The notes under the pieces are model-generated. The model searched no databases and was not told the origin of the DNA. It worked only from the letters and a program-made list of their open reading frames with translations. A stretch of DNA of 64,000 nt from assembly GCF_023520895.1 (NCBI RefSeq), contig NZ_CP026029.1, positions 4,588,001 to 4,652,000 of the forward strand, read 5' to 3'. Positions 43,251 through 53,022 of the stretch are shown here, one piece after another. The translations under genes were made by a program, and so were the position numbers. This DNA comes from Paenibacillus sp. PK3_47. GTDB taxonomy: Bacteria; Bacillota; Bacilli; Paenibacillales; Paenibacillaceae. Numbering within the stretch: the first letter of the stretch is position 1; the number at the start of each line of letters is the position of its first letter.

Positions 43251-44999
43251 ATGAGATATTTCCGCAGGCAATCATTCAAGAATAAATTGAGAACTGCTTT
43301 TATGTCCGTTATTCTGCTTTCCGTGCTGATGACAGGGGGGATGTCTTACTTCATTTCGGCCGCCATATTGGAGAAAAATGCGCTGAAGCTCACCCAGGAT
43401 ACGGTTGTCAAATCGGCGCAGATTGTGGATGAGAAGCTGAACAAGCTGATGCTCATCATGATGACATTCATGATCAGCCAGCCGTTTCATGACATGCTGA
43501 AGGATGCCGCTGCCGGGGATACAAGCCGGTACTATACACATCTGAATGATCTTGATAACGTTTTCTCGCAGGCGCGGATTGCCGAACCGCTGATTCATTC
43601 CATCTACGTATCCACACCCGTTGGCGAATTCTATCCTTCCTCTATGAACCGCAACCGGATGAATGCTTTTGAGGACACCTTTTTGTATGACCGCGTTCAG
43701 CAGGAGCAGAAGAACCTGTGGATTGAGGGGCATGAGGATATGCTGTTCTCCGGAAAGGACAGGGTCCTCTCCCTTATTCTGAAGCCGATTTTTGATACAC
43801 CGGTCAGCGGAGTCTATATCGTTGTCAATATCCGCGAGGACGGCTTCCGCAAGCTGGTCCGGGGAGACGGCGGGGAAGGGGCAGCCAGTTTCCTGCTGAA
43901 TGCAGAGGGGGGGGCCGTATATTCGGTAAAAGAGCCGCTGATCACCCAGGCGGTGGACAGCGGTGTACTCGGCGGCATGATCAGCGGCAGCCCGGAAGGC
44001 AATCAGTCTTTCGCACTGGGCGGGAAAGCTTATTTGCTTAACTATGCCCATCTTGGCATCACAGACTGGACGATGACAACCATCCAGTCCCAGGCCGGTG
44101 TGCTGAAGGACATGATCTATGTGAAATGGATGATTGCCGCCTTCGCTCTGGTGGCCTTTCTGGTAACATCCCTGGTCTCCGGCGCGTTCACGCGTTACCT
44201 GCTGATGCCCTTGCAGGGACTGATGAAGGTGATGAAGCGCGTCGAGAGCAACGATCTTACCGCCCGCTTTGAAAGCGGAAGCGGAGATGAGCTGGCCCAG
44301 GTAGGCTTCCGGTTTAACCGGATGCTGGAGCAGATTGTGGTGCTGATCCAGGAGGTTACCCGGGCGGAGACGAACAAGCGGGCGGCGGAGATCAAGGCGC
44401 TGTCGGCGCAGATGGACCCCCACTTTCTGTATAACACGCTGAACACCATCTACTGGAAGCTTAATATGAAGCAGGTTGAACCGTCGCAGAAGATGGTCAT
44501 GTCGCTGTCCCGGCTGTTTCAGCTGGGACTGAACAAAGGGCAGGAGATCACAACCTTGTCCAAGGAACTGGAGCATGTCCGCCAGTATCTGGAGCTTCAG
44601 ACCAGCTGTTACGAAGGGTTGTTCACGTATGAAATTCAAGTCAGGGCACCGGAGCTGGGCAGCCTGCCGGTTCCGCGGATTGTGCTGCAGCCGCTGGTGG
44701 AGAACAGTATTCTGCACGGCTTCCGCGATATGGAGAGCGGTGGAGTTATCTTTATTGAAATAGAAGAGGACGGGGATCGCTGGAAGCTCACCGTCAGCGA
44801 CAACGGCTGCGGTATGGAGGAAGATCAGGTGCGGTCATTATTCTGGCAGGAATCGGAGAAGGGGTATGCGGTATCCAATCTGATCAAGCGGCTTCAGCTG
44901 TACTACGGGGACAGCGCTTCATTTAAAGTGGACAGTGTCCCGGAATCCGGAACCTCAGTTATGATTTTTTTGCCCAAAAAGGGGGAGCAGCATGAATAA
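43251..44999 (+). CDS. YesM-type sensor histidine kinase
   Basis: A kinase of about 582 residues with the same plan as that at 28750: membrane helix (about residues 17-38), extracytoplasmic sensor (about 40-290), second helix (about 294-312), HAMP, His391 in AQMDPHFLYNTLNTIYWK, and an HATPase domain with VSDNGCGMEEDQ. The start is uncertain: ATG 43251 has AAAGG 11 bases upstream, while ATG 43224 is in frame but lacks a signal. It overlaps the regulator gene by 8 bp. It should control the importer at 50617. Confidence 0.91.
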   Translation: MRYFRRQSFKNKLRTAFMSVILLSVLMTGGMSYFISAAILEKNALKLTQDTVVKSAQIVDEKLNKLMLIMMTFMISQPFHDMLKDAAAGDTSRYYTHLNDLDNVFSQARIAEPLIHSIYVSTPVGEFYPSSMNRNRMNAFEDTFLYDRVQQEQKNLWIEGHEDMLFSGKDRVLSLILKPIFDTPVSGVYIVVNIREDGFRKLVRGDGGEGAASFLLNAEGGAVYSVKEPLITQAVDSGVLGGMISGSPEGNQSFALGGKAYLLNYAHLGITDWTMTTIQSQAGVLKDMIYVKWMIAAFALVAFLVTSLVSGAFTRYLLMPLQGLMKVMKRVESNDLTARFESGSGDELAQVGFRFNRMLEQIVVLIQEVTRAETNKRAAEIKALSAQMDPHFLYNTLNTIYWKLNMKQVEPSQKMVMSLSRLFQLGLNKGQEITTLSKELEHVRQYLELQTSCYEGLFTYEIQVRAPELGSLPVPRIVLQPLVENSILHGFRDMESGGVIFIEIEEDGDRWKLTVSDNGCGMEEDQVRSLFWQESEKGYAVSNLIKRLQLYYGDSASFKVDSVPESGTSVMIFLPKKGEQHE

Positions 45000-46620
45000 T
45001 TCCGATACAGTCAGCCTGTGTATTATAGACGATATCAAAAGCGTGGTAGACGGACTCACAGCAATCAACTGGGAGGCACACGGCATCCGCATTGCCGGTA
45101 CTGCGGGCAACGGGGAAGATGGGCTGCAGCTGTTTATAGACAAACGTCCGGAGCTTGTTCTTACCGATATCCGTATGCCGCGGATGGACGGACTGGCCGT
45201 GCTTCGTGCGGTTCAGGAGCATAACGCCGGCTGCAGGGTCATTCTGATCAGCGGTTATGCTGATTTTGAATATGCCCAGCAGGCTGTACAGCACGGTGCC
45301 TTTGATTTTGTCGTTAAGCCGTTTTCGGAAGAAGACATCCTGGCAGCGGTGCTGCGGGCGAAAGCCGCAATTCTGGAGGAGAGGCTGGAGCTGATGGGCC
45401 GCAGGGAGATGGAGAACAGGCTGCGGGAGAGTATGCCGCTGCTGCGGCAGGAGTATTTTGCACTGCTGGTCAGCCACCGGACTCCTTGGGAACAGGCTTC
45501 GGAGCGCTGGAAGTTCTTGAATATTGACCTTCATCCGCAGGGCTTTGTAGTCATGCTGATTGAAATCGACCGTTTTCAGGAACAGGTTGCAGAGCAGTCG
45601 ATCCATGAAATCGAGCTGATCCGGTTCTCCCTGCTTAATATTACCAAGGAGACCCTGGCTGCGGCAGCCCCGAGCATTGTTTTCCGCGCCAGGCATGACC
45701 GTTATCTGGCCGTGATGAATGATAACGGAAGCATGAATCCTGTGGATATCGCCGAGCAGTGCTGCCGCAATATCGAGCGGTACACCAAATTTACTGTTTC
45801 TATCGGCGTCGGAGGAAGAGTAACCCAGACGAGCGAGCTGCCGGATTCTTACCGGCAGGCGAACCGCGCACTGGCTTATCATCTGTTCACGGAGGGCAAT
45901 GCGGCGATCATGTATGACGATATTCCCCAGACAGGAAGCCAGGAGCCGCTGGCGCTGGAATACAAGGATGAGCTGCTGCTGGCCCTGCGTTCCGGCAATG
46001 CAGCCCGGACAGCGGATATTCTGGCGGCCATCTCGGCTACGCTGCAGAGCCTGATCTCCAGGCAGACACCCGACTATCTGCTCAGCCTGTATGATGAGCT
46101 TGCGGCTTCGGCAATCCGCACCTTTTATGAGCTGGTACCTTATGCCGACATCCAGCCGCTCATTCAAAGATTCAAGTCCGTGCAGGGAACTGCCGGACTG
46201 CCGCTGGCTTCCCTGCAGCGGCAGCTGATGGCCCTGTGTGTGGAGGGAACGGAGCTGGTGCGGCTGAACAGCCTCTCAGAAGGGCAAAAGATCATCTATC
46301 AATCGCTCGATTACATCAAAAGCCGTCTCTCCGAGGATATCTCCGTAGGCGAGTGCGCCGCCCATGTTCACCTTAGCACAAGCTATTTCTCCAGCCTGTT
46401 CAAGAAGGTGACCGGAATGACCGTGACACAGTATACGACTGCCGAAAGAATCCAGAAAGCCAAGCTGCTGCTTGTAGAAGGGATGCCGGTACAAGAGGTT
46501 GCGGCGGCTGTCGGGTATGAAGAACGCAGGTATTTCAGTGAAATGTTCAAGAAGATTACCGGACAGACGCCGTCGGAATTCAGGGCAAGCTATCATCCTG
46601 ACCATGGGGTAAATCTATGA
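44992..46620 (+). CDS. Response regulator, CheY receiver plus AraC DNA-binding domain
   Basis: A 542-residue regulator, the same length as its paralogue at 30554. Phospho-acceptor Asp59 lies in LTDIRMPRMDG, and the conserved Lys in FVVKPFS. The C-terminal helix-turn-helix pair includes VGECAAHVHLSTSYFSSLFK and VQEVAAAVGYEERRYFSEMF. GGGGGAG precedes the ATG. It overlaps the following AraC gene by 4 bp, making a kinase-regulator-AraC operon. Confidence 0.93.
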   Translation: MNNSDTVSLCIIDDIKSVVDGLTAINWEAHGIRIAGTAGNGEDGLQLFIDKRPELVLTDIRMPRMDGLAVLRAVQEHNAGCRVILISGYADFEYAQQAVQHGAFDFVVKPFSEEDILAAVLRAKAAILEERLELMGRREMENRLRESMPLLRQEYFALLVSHRTPWEQASERWKFLNIDLHPQGFVVMLIEIDRFQEQVAEQSIHEIELIRFSLLNITKETLAAAAPSIVFRARHDRYLAVMNDNGSMNPVDIAEQCCRNIERYTKFTVSIGVGGRVTQTSELPDSYRQANRALAYHLFTEGNAAIMYDDIPQTGSQEPLALEYKDELLLALRSGNAARTADILAAISATLQSLISRQTPDYLLSLYDELAASAIRTFYELVPYADIQPLIQRFKSVQGTAGLPLASLQRQLMALCVEGTELVRLNSLSEGQKIIYQSLDYIKSRLSEDISVGECAAHVHLSTSYFSSLFKKVTGMTVTQYTTAERIQKAKLLLVEGMPVQEVAAAVGYEERRYFSEMFKKITGQTPSEFRASYHPDHGVNL

Positions 46621-47444
46621 TGAACTCCGGTCCGTACCGCTCCTGCGTCATTTATGCCAATTATGCTGCACACACCAAACCGCATGCTGTTCAGTATAAA
46701 GACGGCCTGTCCTTTTATCTGTTCCGGCTTCAGGCGGAAGGGACCTGCAGGGCGCTGGTTGAGGGGAAATATGAGACAATCATCCCCGGTGACCTGCTTA
46801 TTTATTCCCCTGACCAGCCGTACGAACTCCAGGTCCAGCCCCGGAGCACTACAGTACAGGGGAGTGTGGAGCCTGTCTCGGATTATTTCCTGGCCGGTAA
46901 TGGAGAATGGCTTGATGAATGGTGGAAAGGCAAGGGTCTGCCGGCCAAAACGAATATCGGCTATGACGATACGGTCCTGACTTTATGGAAGCAGATCATC
47001 AGCGGCAAGAAGAAAGTGATGGAGAATCAGGAGGAAATCATGGACTATCTGCTGAGAACGCTGTGCCTGACACTGGAGCAGGTGATCCGGGCCAAAAGGA
47101 CCAGGGGAGCAGATACCGCGTACAAGCTTAAGCAGTTCGTGGACAATCATGCCCATGAGCCTCTTAGCCTGGAGAAAATTTCGGCATCTGCCGGATTAAG
47201 CATCTCCCGCTGCTCCTATCTGTTCAAATCCGCTTTTGGCCGGTCGCTGTTCGCCTACTGTATTGATGTCAGGCTGAAGCTTGCCCAGCAGCAGGTCCTC
47301 TACAGCCTGCTTCCGCTGGAGCAGGTTGCCGAACAAACGGGCTTCCAGAGCTATGCCCATTTCTGCCGGGTGTTCAAGCAACGCTTTGAACATCCTCCGG
47401 GTGAATACCGGCGCAAATTCGGCTTCCGCTTTCATACGGATTGA
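46617..47444 (+). CDS. AraC family transcriptional regulator
   Basis: A 275-residue protein with an N-terminal cupin-like domain (LVEGKYETIIPGDLLIYSPD) and two helix-turn-helix units: LEKISASAGLSISRCSYLFK and LEQVAEQTGFQSYAHFCRVF. It is translationally coupled to the response regulator (ATGA overlap), a second layer of control absent from the paralogous locus. It converges on the FAD oxidoreductase gene with a 9-bp gap. Confidence 0.88.
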   Translation: MMNSGPYRSCVIYANYAAHTKPHAVQYKDGLSFYLFRLQAEGTCRALVEGKYETIIPGDLLIYSPDQPYELQVQPRSTTVQGSVEPVSDYFLAGNGEWLDEWWKGKGLPAKTNIGYDDTVLTLWKQIISGKKKVMENQEEIMDYLLRTLCLTLEQVIRAKRTRGADTAYKLKQFVDNHAHEPLSLEKISASAGLSISRCSYLFKSAFGRSLFAYCIDVRLKLAQQQVLYSLLPLEQVAEQTGFQSYAHFCRVFKQRFEHPPGEYRRKFGFRFHTD

Positions 47445-47453
47445 TACAGGAAA

Positions 47454-48959
47454 TCAGATTTCTGTATACAAAACCTGATGTGCCTGGCCAAGCAGGGTAC
47501 GCAGCTGTTCATATTTAACATTTTGAACAATGCCGTCCGACTCAAGCGCAAGTATGGCGGCCGCCGCAGCCGATTGTCCAAGGATCATGAATACAGGCTC
47601 CATCCGGATGGAGCCGTAGGCTGCATGAGTAGCAGAAACGCATACCGGCACAATCAGATTGGTACACTCCGTCCGTTTGGGTACAATTGCCTTGTAGCTG
47701 ATGGGGTAGGGCGCGGCGAGTCTGACATAAAATCCGCCTTCAGTGCTTACATGCCCGTCTTCGTTAACATAGTATTGGGTATGATGAGAGTCCATGGCAA
47801 AGGAGCCCATGCCGATAGAATCCGGCACCGGGTTATCCAGCCTGACATCATGTTCTGTTACCACATAGTCACCGATCATTCTGCGGGATTCTCTAATGTA
47901 GAGCTGGGGAGTCCAGTGGCCGGTTTCGGTAAACTCGTCCAGCGGCAGGCCCCACGGCTTGTAGACTGAGCGGATGTCCTCCGGCACCCGGGGATGGTTC
48001 TGGATGGTCCAGACGTAGCCCTGCTGGTAGATGCGGTGGGCTTTCCAGATCTGTTCTCTGGCAGAATAATCCGCTTCCGCATAGCCGTGGTTCATTCCGT
48101 TGTAATCTGTAGAAATGCCGCTGTTGTTGTTGGAATCCGTCTTGTCAGAAGTCACCATGTTCAATTTGAAAAAACGTGTACGCTGGCCCTGCTCGATGGC
48201 CCGGAACAATATTTCATAATCAGCTTCGTTATACCCCTCCGGCTTCTCAATCTCCATGCGGTTGTCGGGATTGTCCGTCAGACACATGCGGAAATTATAG
48301 GCTTGGAGCTTGCTGTCGCCATCGCCCGTGTTACCGCCCCGGTCCGGGTTGACACGCTGGAGCAGGCCGCTCGAAGGCACCCCTTTAATGACATAAGGGT
48401 CAATCCCGCCGGGCAGCTCATTAAGCTCGGTGCCCGGGTGAATACCGTTTAATGTCTCTCCATACTGTGAGTTCGGTTCCCGGCCGACAAAATAGGATAC
48501 GCCGGACTTCCCCATCAGATCTCCTTCATAAGTAGCGTCAATAAACACTTTACCGCTGTAAATGCTCCCGGATTCCATGACAATGGAGATGATCCTTGTT
48601 CCCTGCCTGATAACCCCGTGCTTTAAATCCAGCCTTTCTCCATAAATGACTTCAAGGTTGTATTCGCATACCCAGTCCTGCAGAACTTCAAGGGCTACTT
48701 TGGGTTCAAACAGCCAGCGGGCTCCGTCTTGGCCATATTTCCGGGCGATCCGCCGGTAAAACTCCAGGGATAAGCCACCGACAGCCTCTTTCATTCCCAC
48801 ATCCGTATCTCCAAGCCCCCCGCTGGTCAAGCCGCCGATCCGCCGGCCCTGCTCGATGACTACTGCGCTTTTGCCCATCTTTTTGGCTTGAACCGCCGCA
48901 GTAATTCCTGCTGCCGTTCCCCCGTAAATTACGATATCGTACTGTTTCTCCTGATCCAT
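47454..48959 (-). CDS. FAD-dependent oxidoreductase (FAD_oxidored family)
   Basis: A 501-residue flavoprotein. The N-terminal dinucleotide motif is DIVIYGGTAAGITAAVQAKK, followed by IEQGRRIGGLTSGGLGDTD. The C-terminal FAD segment is VPVCVSATHAAYGSIRMEP. No signal peptide is present. The start is ATG 48959 behind GGGAGGAG. The family (PF12831-like) often lies in polysaccharide loci, but its substrates are largely unknown. A second, more distant member lies at 55016. Confidence 0.85.
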   Translation of the reverse strand: MDQEKQYDIVIYGGTAAGITAAVQAKKMGKSAVVIEQGRRIGGLTSGGLGDTDVGMKEAVGGLSLEFYRRIARKYGQDGARWLFEPKVALEVLQDWVCEYNLEVIYGERLDLKHGVIRQGTRIISIVMESGSIYSGKVFIDATYEGDLMGKSGVSYFVGREPNSQYGETLNGIHPGTELNELPGGIDPYVIKGVPSSGLLQRVNPDRGGNTGDGDSKLQAYNFRMCLTDNPDNRMEIEKPEGYNEADYEILFRAIEQGQRTRFFKLNMVTSDKTDSNNNSGISTDYNGMNHGYAEADYSAREQIWKAHRIYQQGYVWTIQNHPRVPEDIRSVYKPWGLPLDEFTETGHWTPQLYIRESRRMIGDYVVTEHDVRLDNPVPDSIGMGSFAMDSHHTQYYVNEDGHVSTEGGFYVRLAAPYPISYKAIVPKRTECTNLIVPVCVSATHAAYGSIRMEPVFMILGQSAAAAAILALESDGIVQNVKYEQLRTLLGQAHQVLYTEI

Positions 48960-49181
48960 TGTATTTCTCCTCCCTTGCAATGTTGCTTGCAGACATTATT
49001 ATAAAGCGCTTGCCGGTCCGGCGAGAATGATGGATCTTCCTTTTATAGTTGATGGATCTTACTGTTTTCATGAAATGCGGATTTTTGCCGGAAAAGGCTT
49101 TGGTACTAAGGGTTTGCTTATGATAAGGTGATTCTGAAAAACGCCAGACGATTGTAATTTGCGAATCCAAAAGGAGGAACT

Positions 49182-50411
49182 ATGAAGCCCGAATTCCGCT
49201 ATTTTGAAAAGCCGGCTCTTGAACCTGTCCCAGGCTGCAGCTGGGCGGATAAGATGGTCCTGAACCCCGCTATTATCAAAGATCCTGATTCCGGTGAAAT
49301 CCATATGCTGTTCAGGGCTACAGGGCCGTGGCCGCAAAAAAGAAGAGCAGGGTGTCACGAGCCTTATCCGATTTTTCTGGGTTATGCCAAAAGCTGTGAT
49401 GGGGGAGCAACATGGGATGCAGACTTTTCAAAGCCGGCTCTCGCCCCTGCCTTGGGGTATGAAGAGCACGAACTGTATGTCACGGATATTAACGGAAATG
49501 AAGTACGTAATTATGCCAACGGCTGTGTTGAAGACCCGCGCATCTTTTATATTGAGGGGGAATTATATGTGACGGTGGCCTGCCGCGCGTTCCCTCCCGG
49601 CCCTTATTGGCTTGGAAGCCAGGAGCCCCCGGTGCAGACACGTTTCGAATATGTTCCCGGCTGGATATTTGAAGGGGATGCTTCCGATCACTTTATTGCA
49701 GCCGCCCGCTCCAATGCTACAGTCACCGTTCTCTACAAGCTGGATTTAGAGGAATTGAAGCAAAAAAACTATGAAAGCGCATTTAAATATGTTGGCCCGC
49801 TTACCGAAGGACATGTCAGTGACAATCGGGATGTGTTTTTGTTCCCGGCGAAAATGAGGATTGCCGGTAAAATGCAGTACTTAATGCTGCACAGGCCGAT
49901 GAATGTCCTGCCCTTTGAAGGAGGAGCGGAGATTAACAAGCCTTCCATATTTTTAGCGGCAGCGGAATCAATTGAGGATTTTGCATCTCCCAGGGCGGTC
50001 CACAGGCTTCTGGCTTATCCGGTTTTTGACTGGGAGGAGAACCGGGTCGGTGCAAGCTGGCCGCCTGTATCCCTAGGGAATAAGGAATGGCTGGTATCCT
50101 ATCACGCCAAGAAGAACGTACAGTTTGGATACACACAATCCTTTATGATCATCAAGGAACAGGAGAACAATTTTCCGGTGGTGATTCACCGTTGCTCCGA
50201 GCGTCTGATGTATGCAGAGCGGGAGTGGGAGCTGCCGCAGGATTATCCTACACCGTGCCTGTTTACTACCGGCGGGATTGTCATGGGTGAAGATTTAATC
50301 ATGTCCTATGGTGCTGCAGACCAGAAGGTAGGAATTGCCCGGGTCAACTTTGAAGAGCTGCTGGCTTATATCCGTCAATTTGATGAGTCCGGGAACCTGA
50401 CCGGACAATAA
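49182..50411 (+). CDS. GH130-like glycosidase/phosphorylase, longer form
   Basis: A 409-residue five-bladed propeller with the GH130-like catalytic segment NGCVEDPRIFYIEG (Asp118), MLFRATGPW, RDVFLFPAKM and NFEELLAYI near the end. It is longer than, and distant from, the two 333-336-residue enzymes in this window, so it probably belongs to another GH130 subfamily. AAAGGAGG precedes the ATG. It is divergent from the FAD oxidoreductase gene (222 bp between) and has a strong terminator. Confidence 0.83.
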   Translation: MKPEFRYFEKPALEPVPGCSWADKMVLNPAIIKDPDSGEIHMLFRATGPWPQKRRAGCHEPYPIFLGYAKSCDGGATWDADFSKPALAPALGYEEHELYVTDINGNEVRNYANGCVEDPRIFYIEGELYVTVACRAFPPGPYWLGSQEPPVQTRFEYVPGWIFEGDASDHFIAAARSNATVTVLYKLDLEELKQKNYESAFKYVGPLTEGHVSDNRDVFLFPAKMRIAGKMQYLMLHRPMNVLPFEGGAEINKPSIFLAAAESIEDFASPRAVHRLLAYPVFDWEENRVGASWPPVSLGNKEWLVSYHAKKNVQFGYTQSFMIIKEQENNFPVVIHRCSERLMYAEREWELPQDYPTPCLFTTGGIVMGEDLIMSYGAADQKVGIARVNFEELLAYIRQFDESGNLTGQ

Positions 50412-50442
50412 CCAGCCGGCCAATCATGATTGCTGCTAACCT

Positions 50443-50493
50443 GGACCGGACGGCAGAGGAGTGTAAGCTCCCTTGCCGTCCGGTCCGGGTTTT
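50443..50493 (+). terminator. Terminator after the long GH130-like gene
   Basis: A perfect 13-bp stem (GGACCGGACGGCA and complement) encloses an 18-base loop and is followed by GGGTTTTGATTTG. Confidence 0.85.
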
Positions 50494-50616
50494 GATTTGT
50501 CAGACCATAGAATTCTGTCCCTGAAGAGTGGGTCTGCCGCACTCCTTTTTCAGGGGCAGACACCTATAATAATAGATGAGCTCACAATACAAATGTTAAA
50601 CAAAGGGGTAGAACGT

Positions 50617-52035
50617 ATGCAGAAAAAATGGTTGGGTCTCAGCTTAAGCCTCATGCTGGCCGCCGGTATCGCCGGGTGTGGCGGCAGCAACAATGGCAGC
50701 AGCAGTGCGGCGACTGAAGCACCGGGCGGCAGCACGGCAGCTCCATCTGCTGATACGGGCGGCAATACGCCAAAGGGCGAGCCTGTACAGCTTAAATACT
50801 GGACAGACGACCGTCATGACCAGGAGTATATCAAAGAATTAATTAACAATTTCAACGAGACCAACGGCGAGAATATCCAGGTGGAACTGACAGTCATGTC
50901 TGAAAATTATGCACAGAGCGTCGACATTGCCTTTTCAAGCAACCAGGCACCGGACCTGCTGCGGCTGAAGAGCGGCAACATATCCGAGTTTGTCAAAAAA
51001 GGGTATCTGGCGCCAATTGACGATTATCTTACCGATGACATGAAGACGAAGTTCGGCAGCCTGGAGCTCGACAATGTCAACCGTTTTGACGGTAAGCTGT
51101 ACTCTCTGGCTAACACCGGCCTAACCCTGCGCCTCGTTTACAACAAAGATCTTTTTGCCAAAGCAGGCATCCAGAATCCTCCGGCCTCGCTGCAGGAAAT
51201 GGTCGACAGCGCCCGGAAAATTACCGAGGCCGGCAAGTCCGAGGGCGTCTACGGCTTTGCACTGAACTTTAAAAGCCCGAAGTCTGCATTCGACCGTTCC
51301 ATCCGGGAAATCCTTTCCCTGAGCGGTTATCAGGGGCTGGGCTTTGATCTGAAAACAGGCAAGTTCGATTTCGCACCTTATTCACAGGTTATCGAATATT
51401 TCAAGCAGATGCATGAAGATGGCAGTATTCTTCCTGGCGCAGCCACGCTGGATATCGATCCGCTGCGGGCCCAATTCGCCGCCGGCAAGATCGGAATGTA
51501 TCTGTCCTTCTCGACCGAGCCCGGGGTCTACAAAGACCAGTTCCCGACGGAAATCAACTGGGCCGGTTCCCTGGCGCCGACACTGGACGGCCAGATCAAA
51601 GGAACCTCCGAGATCGTCTCCGCCGGTACATGGCTGGGCATCAGTGCGAAATCGGCTAATCAGGAAGCCGCCTGGAAGTTCATGCAGTACATGTACGGCG
51701 ACGACATTCTAAAGACTTATCATGAGAAAGGCTTCGGCATTGCAGTCGTTCCAGGCATCGTGGAGCAGGCGCAAAACCCTGACATCGCCGGAATGGAAGG
51801 TTTCCTTGTCGGAGAGCATGACTCGCTCTGGCCTGCTACACCGGCTGTAACACCGGAAGGTGCGACCTATGCGGATGCTTTCTTCAAATATATGCTATCG
51901 GGCGGCGATGCCAAGGCTATCACAGAAGATCTGAACATAAGATACAACGCAGCCCTGGACAAAGCGGTTGAGAAGGGCGAAGTGACTGTAACGCCGGACC
52001 CTGATTTTGATCCAAGTAAGCCGCAGGGAGAATAA
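50617..52035 (+). CDS. Sugar ABC transporter substrate-binding lipoprotein
   Basis: A 472-residue lipoprotein with signal GIAGC (Cys21), a Ser/Gly/Ala/Thr linker, and then QLKYWTDDRHDQEYIKE. The start is ATG 50617, with AAAGGGG at normal spacing; the longer open frame runs into the upstream intergenic sequence. It is paralogous to the lipoprotein at 32380. A terminator-like hairpin separates it from the permease genes. Confidence 0.92.
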   Translation: MQKKWLGLSLSLMLAAGIAGCGGSNNGSSSAATEAPGGSTAAPSADTGGNTPKGEPVQLKYWTDDRHDQEYIKELINNFNETNGENIQVELTVMSENYAQSVDIAFSSNQAPDLLRLKSGNISEFVKKGYLAPIDDYLTDDMKTKFGSLELDNVNRFDGKLYSLANTGLTLRLVYNKDLFAKAGIQNPPASLQEMVDSARKITEAGKSEGVYGFALNFKSPKSAFDRSIREILSLSGYQGLGFDLKTGKFDFAPYSQVIEYFKQMHEDGSILPGAATLDIDPLRAQFAAGKIGMYLSFSTEPGVYKDQFPTEINWAGSLAPTLDGQIKGTSEIVSAGTWLGISAKSANQEAAWKFMQYMYGDDILKTYHEKGFGIAVVPGIVEQAQNPDIAGMEGFLVGEHDSLWPATPAVTPEGATYADAFFKYMLSGGDAKAITEDLNIRYNAALDKAVEKGEVTVTPDPDFDPSKPQGE

Positions 52036-52046
52036 GAGGCAAGGAT

Positions 52047-52088
52047 GGGGCTTTGGCTGATCTCTCCGGCGAAAGCCCCTTTTCTTTT
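52047..52088 (+). terminator. Attenuator-like hairpin within the importer operon
   Basis: A perfect 8-bp stem GGGGCTTT/AAAGCCCC is followed by TTTTCTTTT. It starts 12 bp after the lipoprotein stop and before the first permease gene. Partial termination here would give more binding protein than permease. Confidence 0.7.
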
Positions 52089-52109
52089 CCTGAAGGAGGA
52101 ACACTGACT

Positions 52110-53009
52110 ATGAATATCAAGCGGAAAAGATTCGGGGAAAATTCCCTGTTTCTGCTGCCGAGTATCGTTCTTACACTGGCGCTGGGCATTTATCCTTTGC
52201 TCTGGATGCTGCGCTACATGTTCTATGATTACGCCGGGTACGGTGAAGCCCTGTTTATTGGTCTGGATAATTTCCGCAGACTGGCCCGTGACAGCATGTT
52301 CTGGGAATCCGTAGGCAATACCTTCATCTATGCCGGAGGCAAGCTTCTGCTCACTCTGCCGATCTCCCTGCTGCTGGCAGTGATTCTGAATGGCAGACTG
52401 CGGGGGAGCAACCTGCTGCGGGGCATCTATTTTATGCCGACGGTAATCAGTACTGCGGTCATCTCTGTGGTTTTTTATAACATCTTCAATTCTTATAACG
52501 GGATGGTTAATACACTTTTGCTGAAGCTGCACCTCATCTCACAGCCGGTTGACTGGCTGGGTCCCAAGTATGCCATGCTGACGGTTATCCTTGTGGCGGT
52601 GTGGGGCGCGGTCGGCAATTATATGCTGCTGTTTCTCGCCGGTCTGCAGAGCATTCCCCAGGATTTGTACGAGAGCGCAGCCATAGACGGCGCTAACGCC
52701 GGCAAACGCTTCTGGCACATCACGCTTCCGATGCTTGCTCCGGTGGCCCAGATGGTCATCATGCTGGCAATTATCGCTTCCCTGAAGGGCTATGAGAGCA
52801 TCATGGTCATTACGGAAGGGGGTCCCATCGGCAAAACAGAGGTTATGTACCTCTATTTATATAAGCTGCTCTTCCCGGTATCCACCGGTTCCCCGGTAAC
52901 CCAGCAGCTCGGCTACGGCAGTGCGGTAGGCTTTGCAACAGCCCTTATTGTCGGAGGAATCACGGGACTGTATTTCTTCCTGAGCCGCAAAATGAACAAG
53001 GTTTATTAG
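52110..53009 (+). CDS. Sugar ABC transporter permease (first)
   Basis: A 299-residue permease with about six hydrophobic segments and EAA loop LYESAAIDGANAGKRFWH followed by ITLPMLAP. The start is ATG 52110 behind AAGGAGGA; the longer open frame crosses the upstream hairpin. It is paralogous to the permease at 33842. Confidence 0.92.
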   Translation: MNIKRKRFGENSLFLLPSIVLTLALGIYPLLWMLRYMFYDYAGYGEALFIGLDNFRRLARDSMFWESVGNTFIYAGGKLLLTLPISLLLAVILNGRLRGSNLLRGIYFMPTVISTAVISVVFYNIFNSYNGMVNTLLLKLHLISQPVDWLGPKYAMLTVILVAVWGAVGNYMLLFLAGLQSIPQDLYESAAIDGANAGKRFWHITLPMLAPVAQMVIMLAIIASLKGYESIMVITEGGPIGKTEVMYLYLYKLLFPVSTGSPVTQQLGYGSAVGFATALIVGGITGLYFFLSRKMNKVY

Positions 53010-53022
53010 GAGGCGTGGCAAG

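Noticed and set aside
48995..49020. Possible cre site at AAAGCGCTTGCC upstream of the FAD oxidoreductase gene
   Set aside because: It lacks the outer TG and CA positions and is too weak to call.
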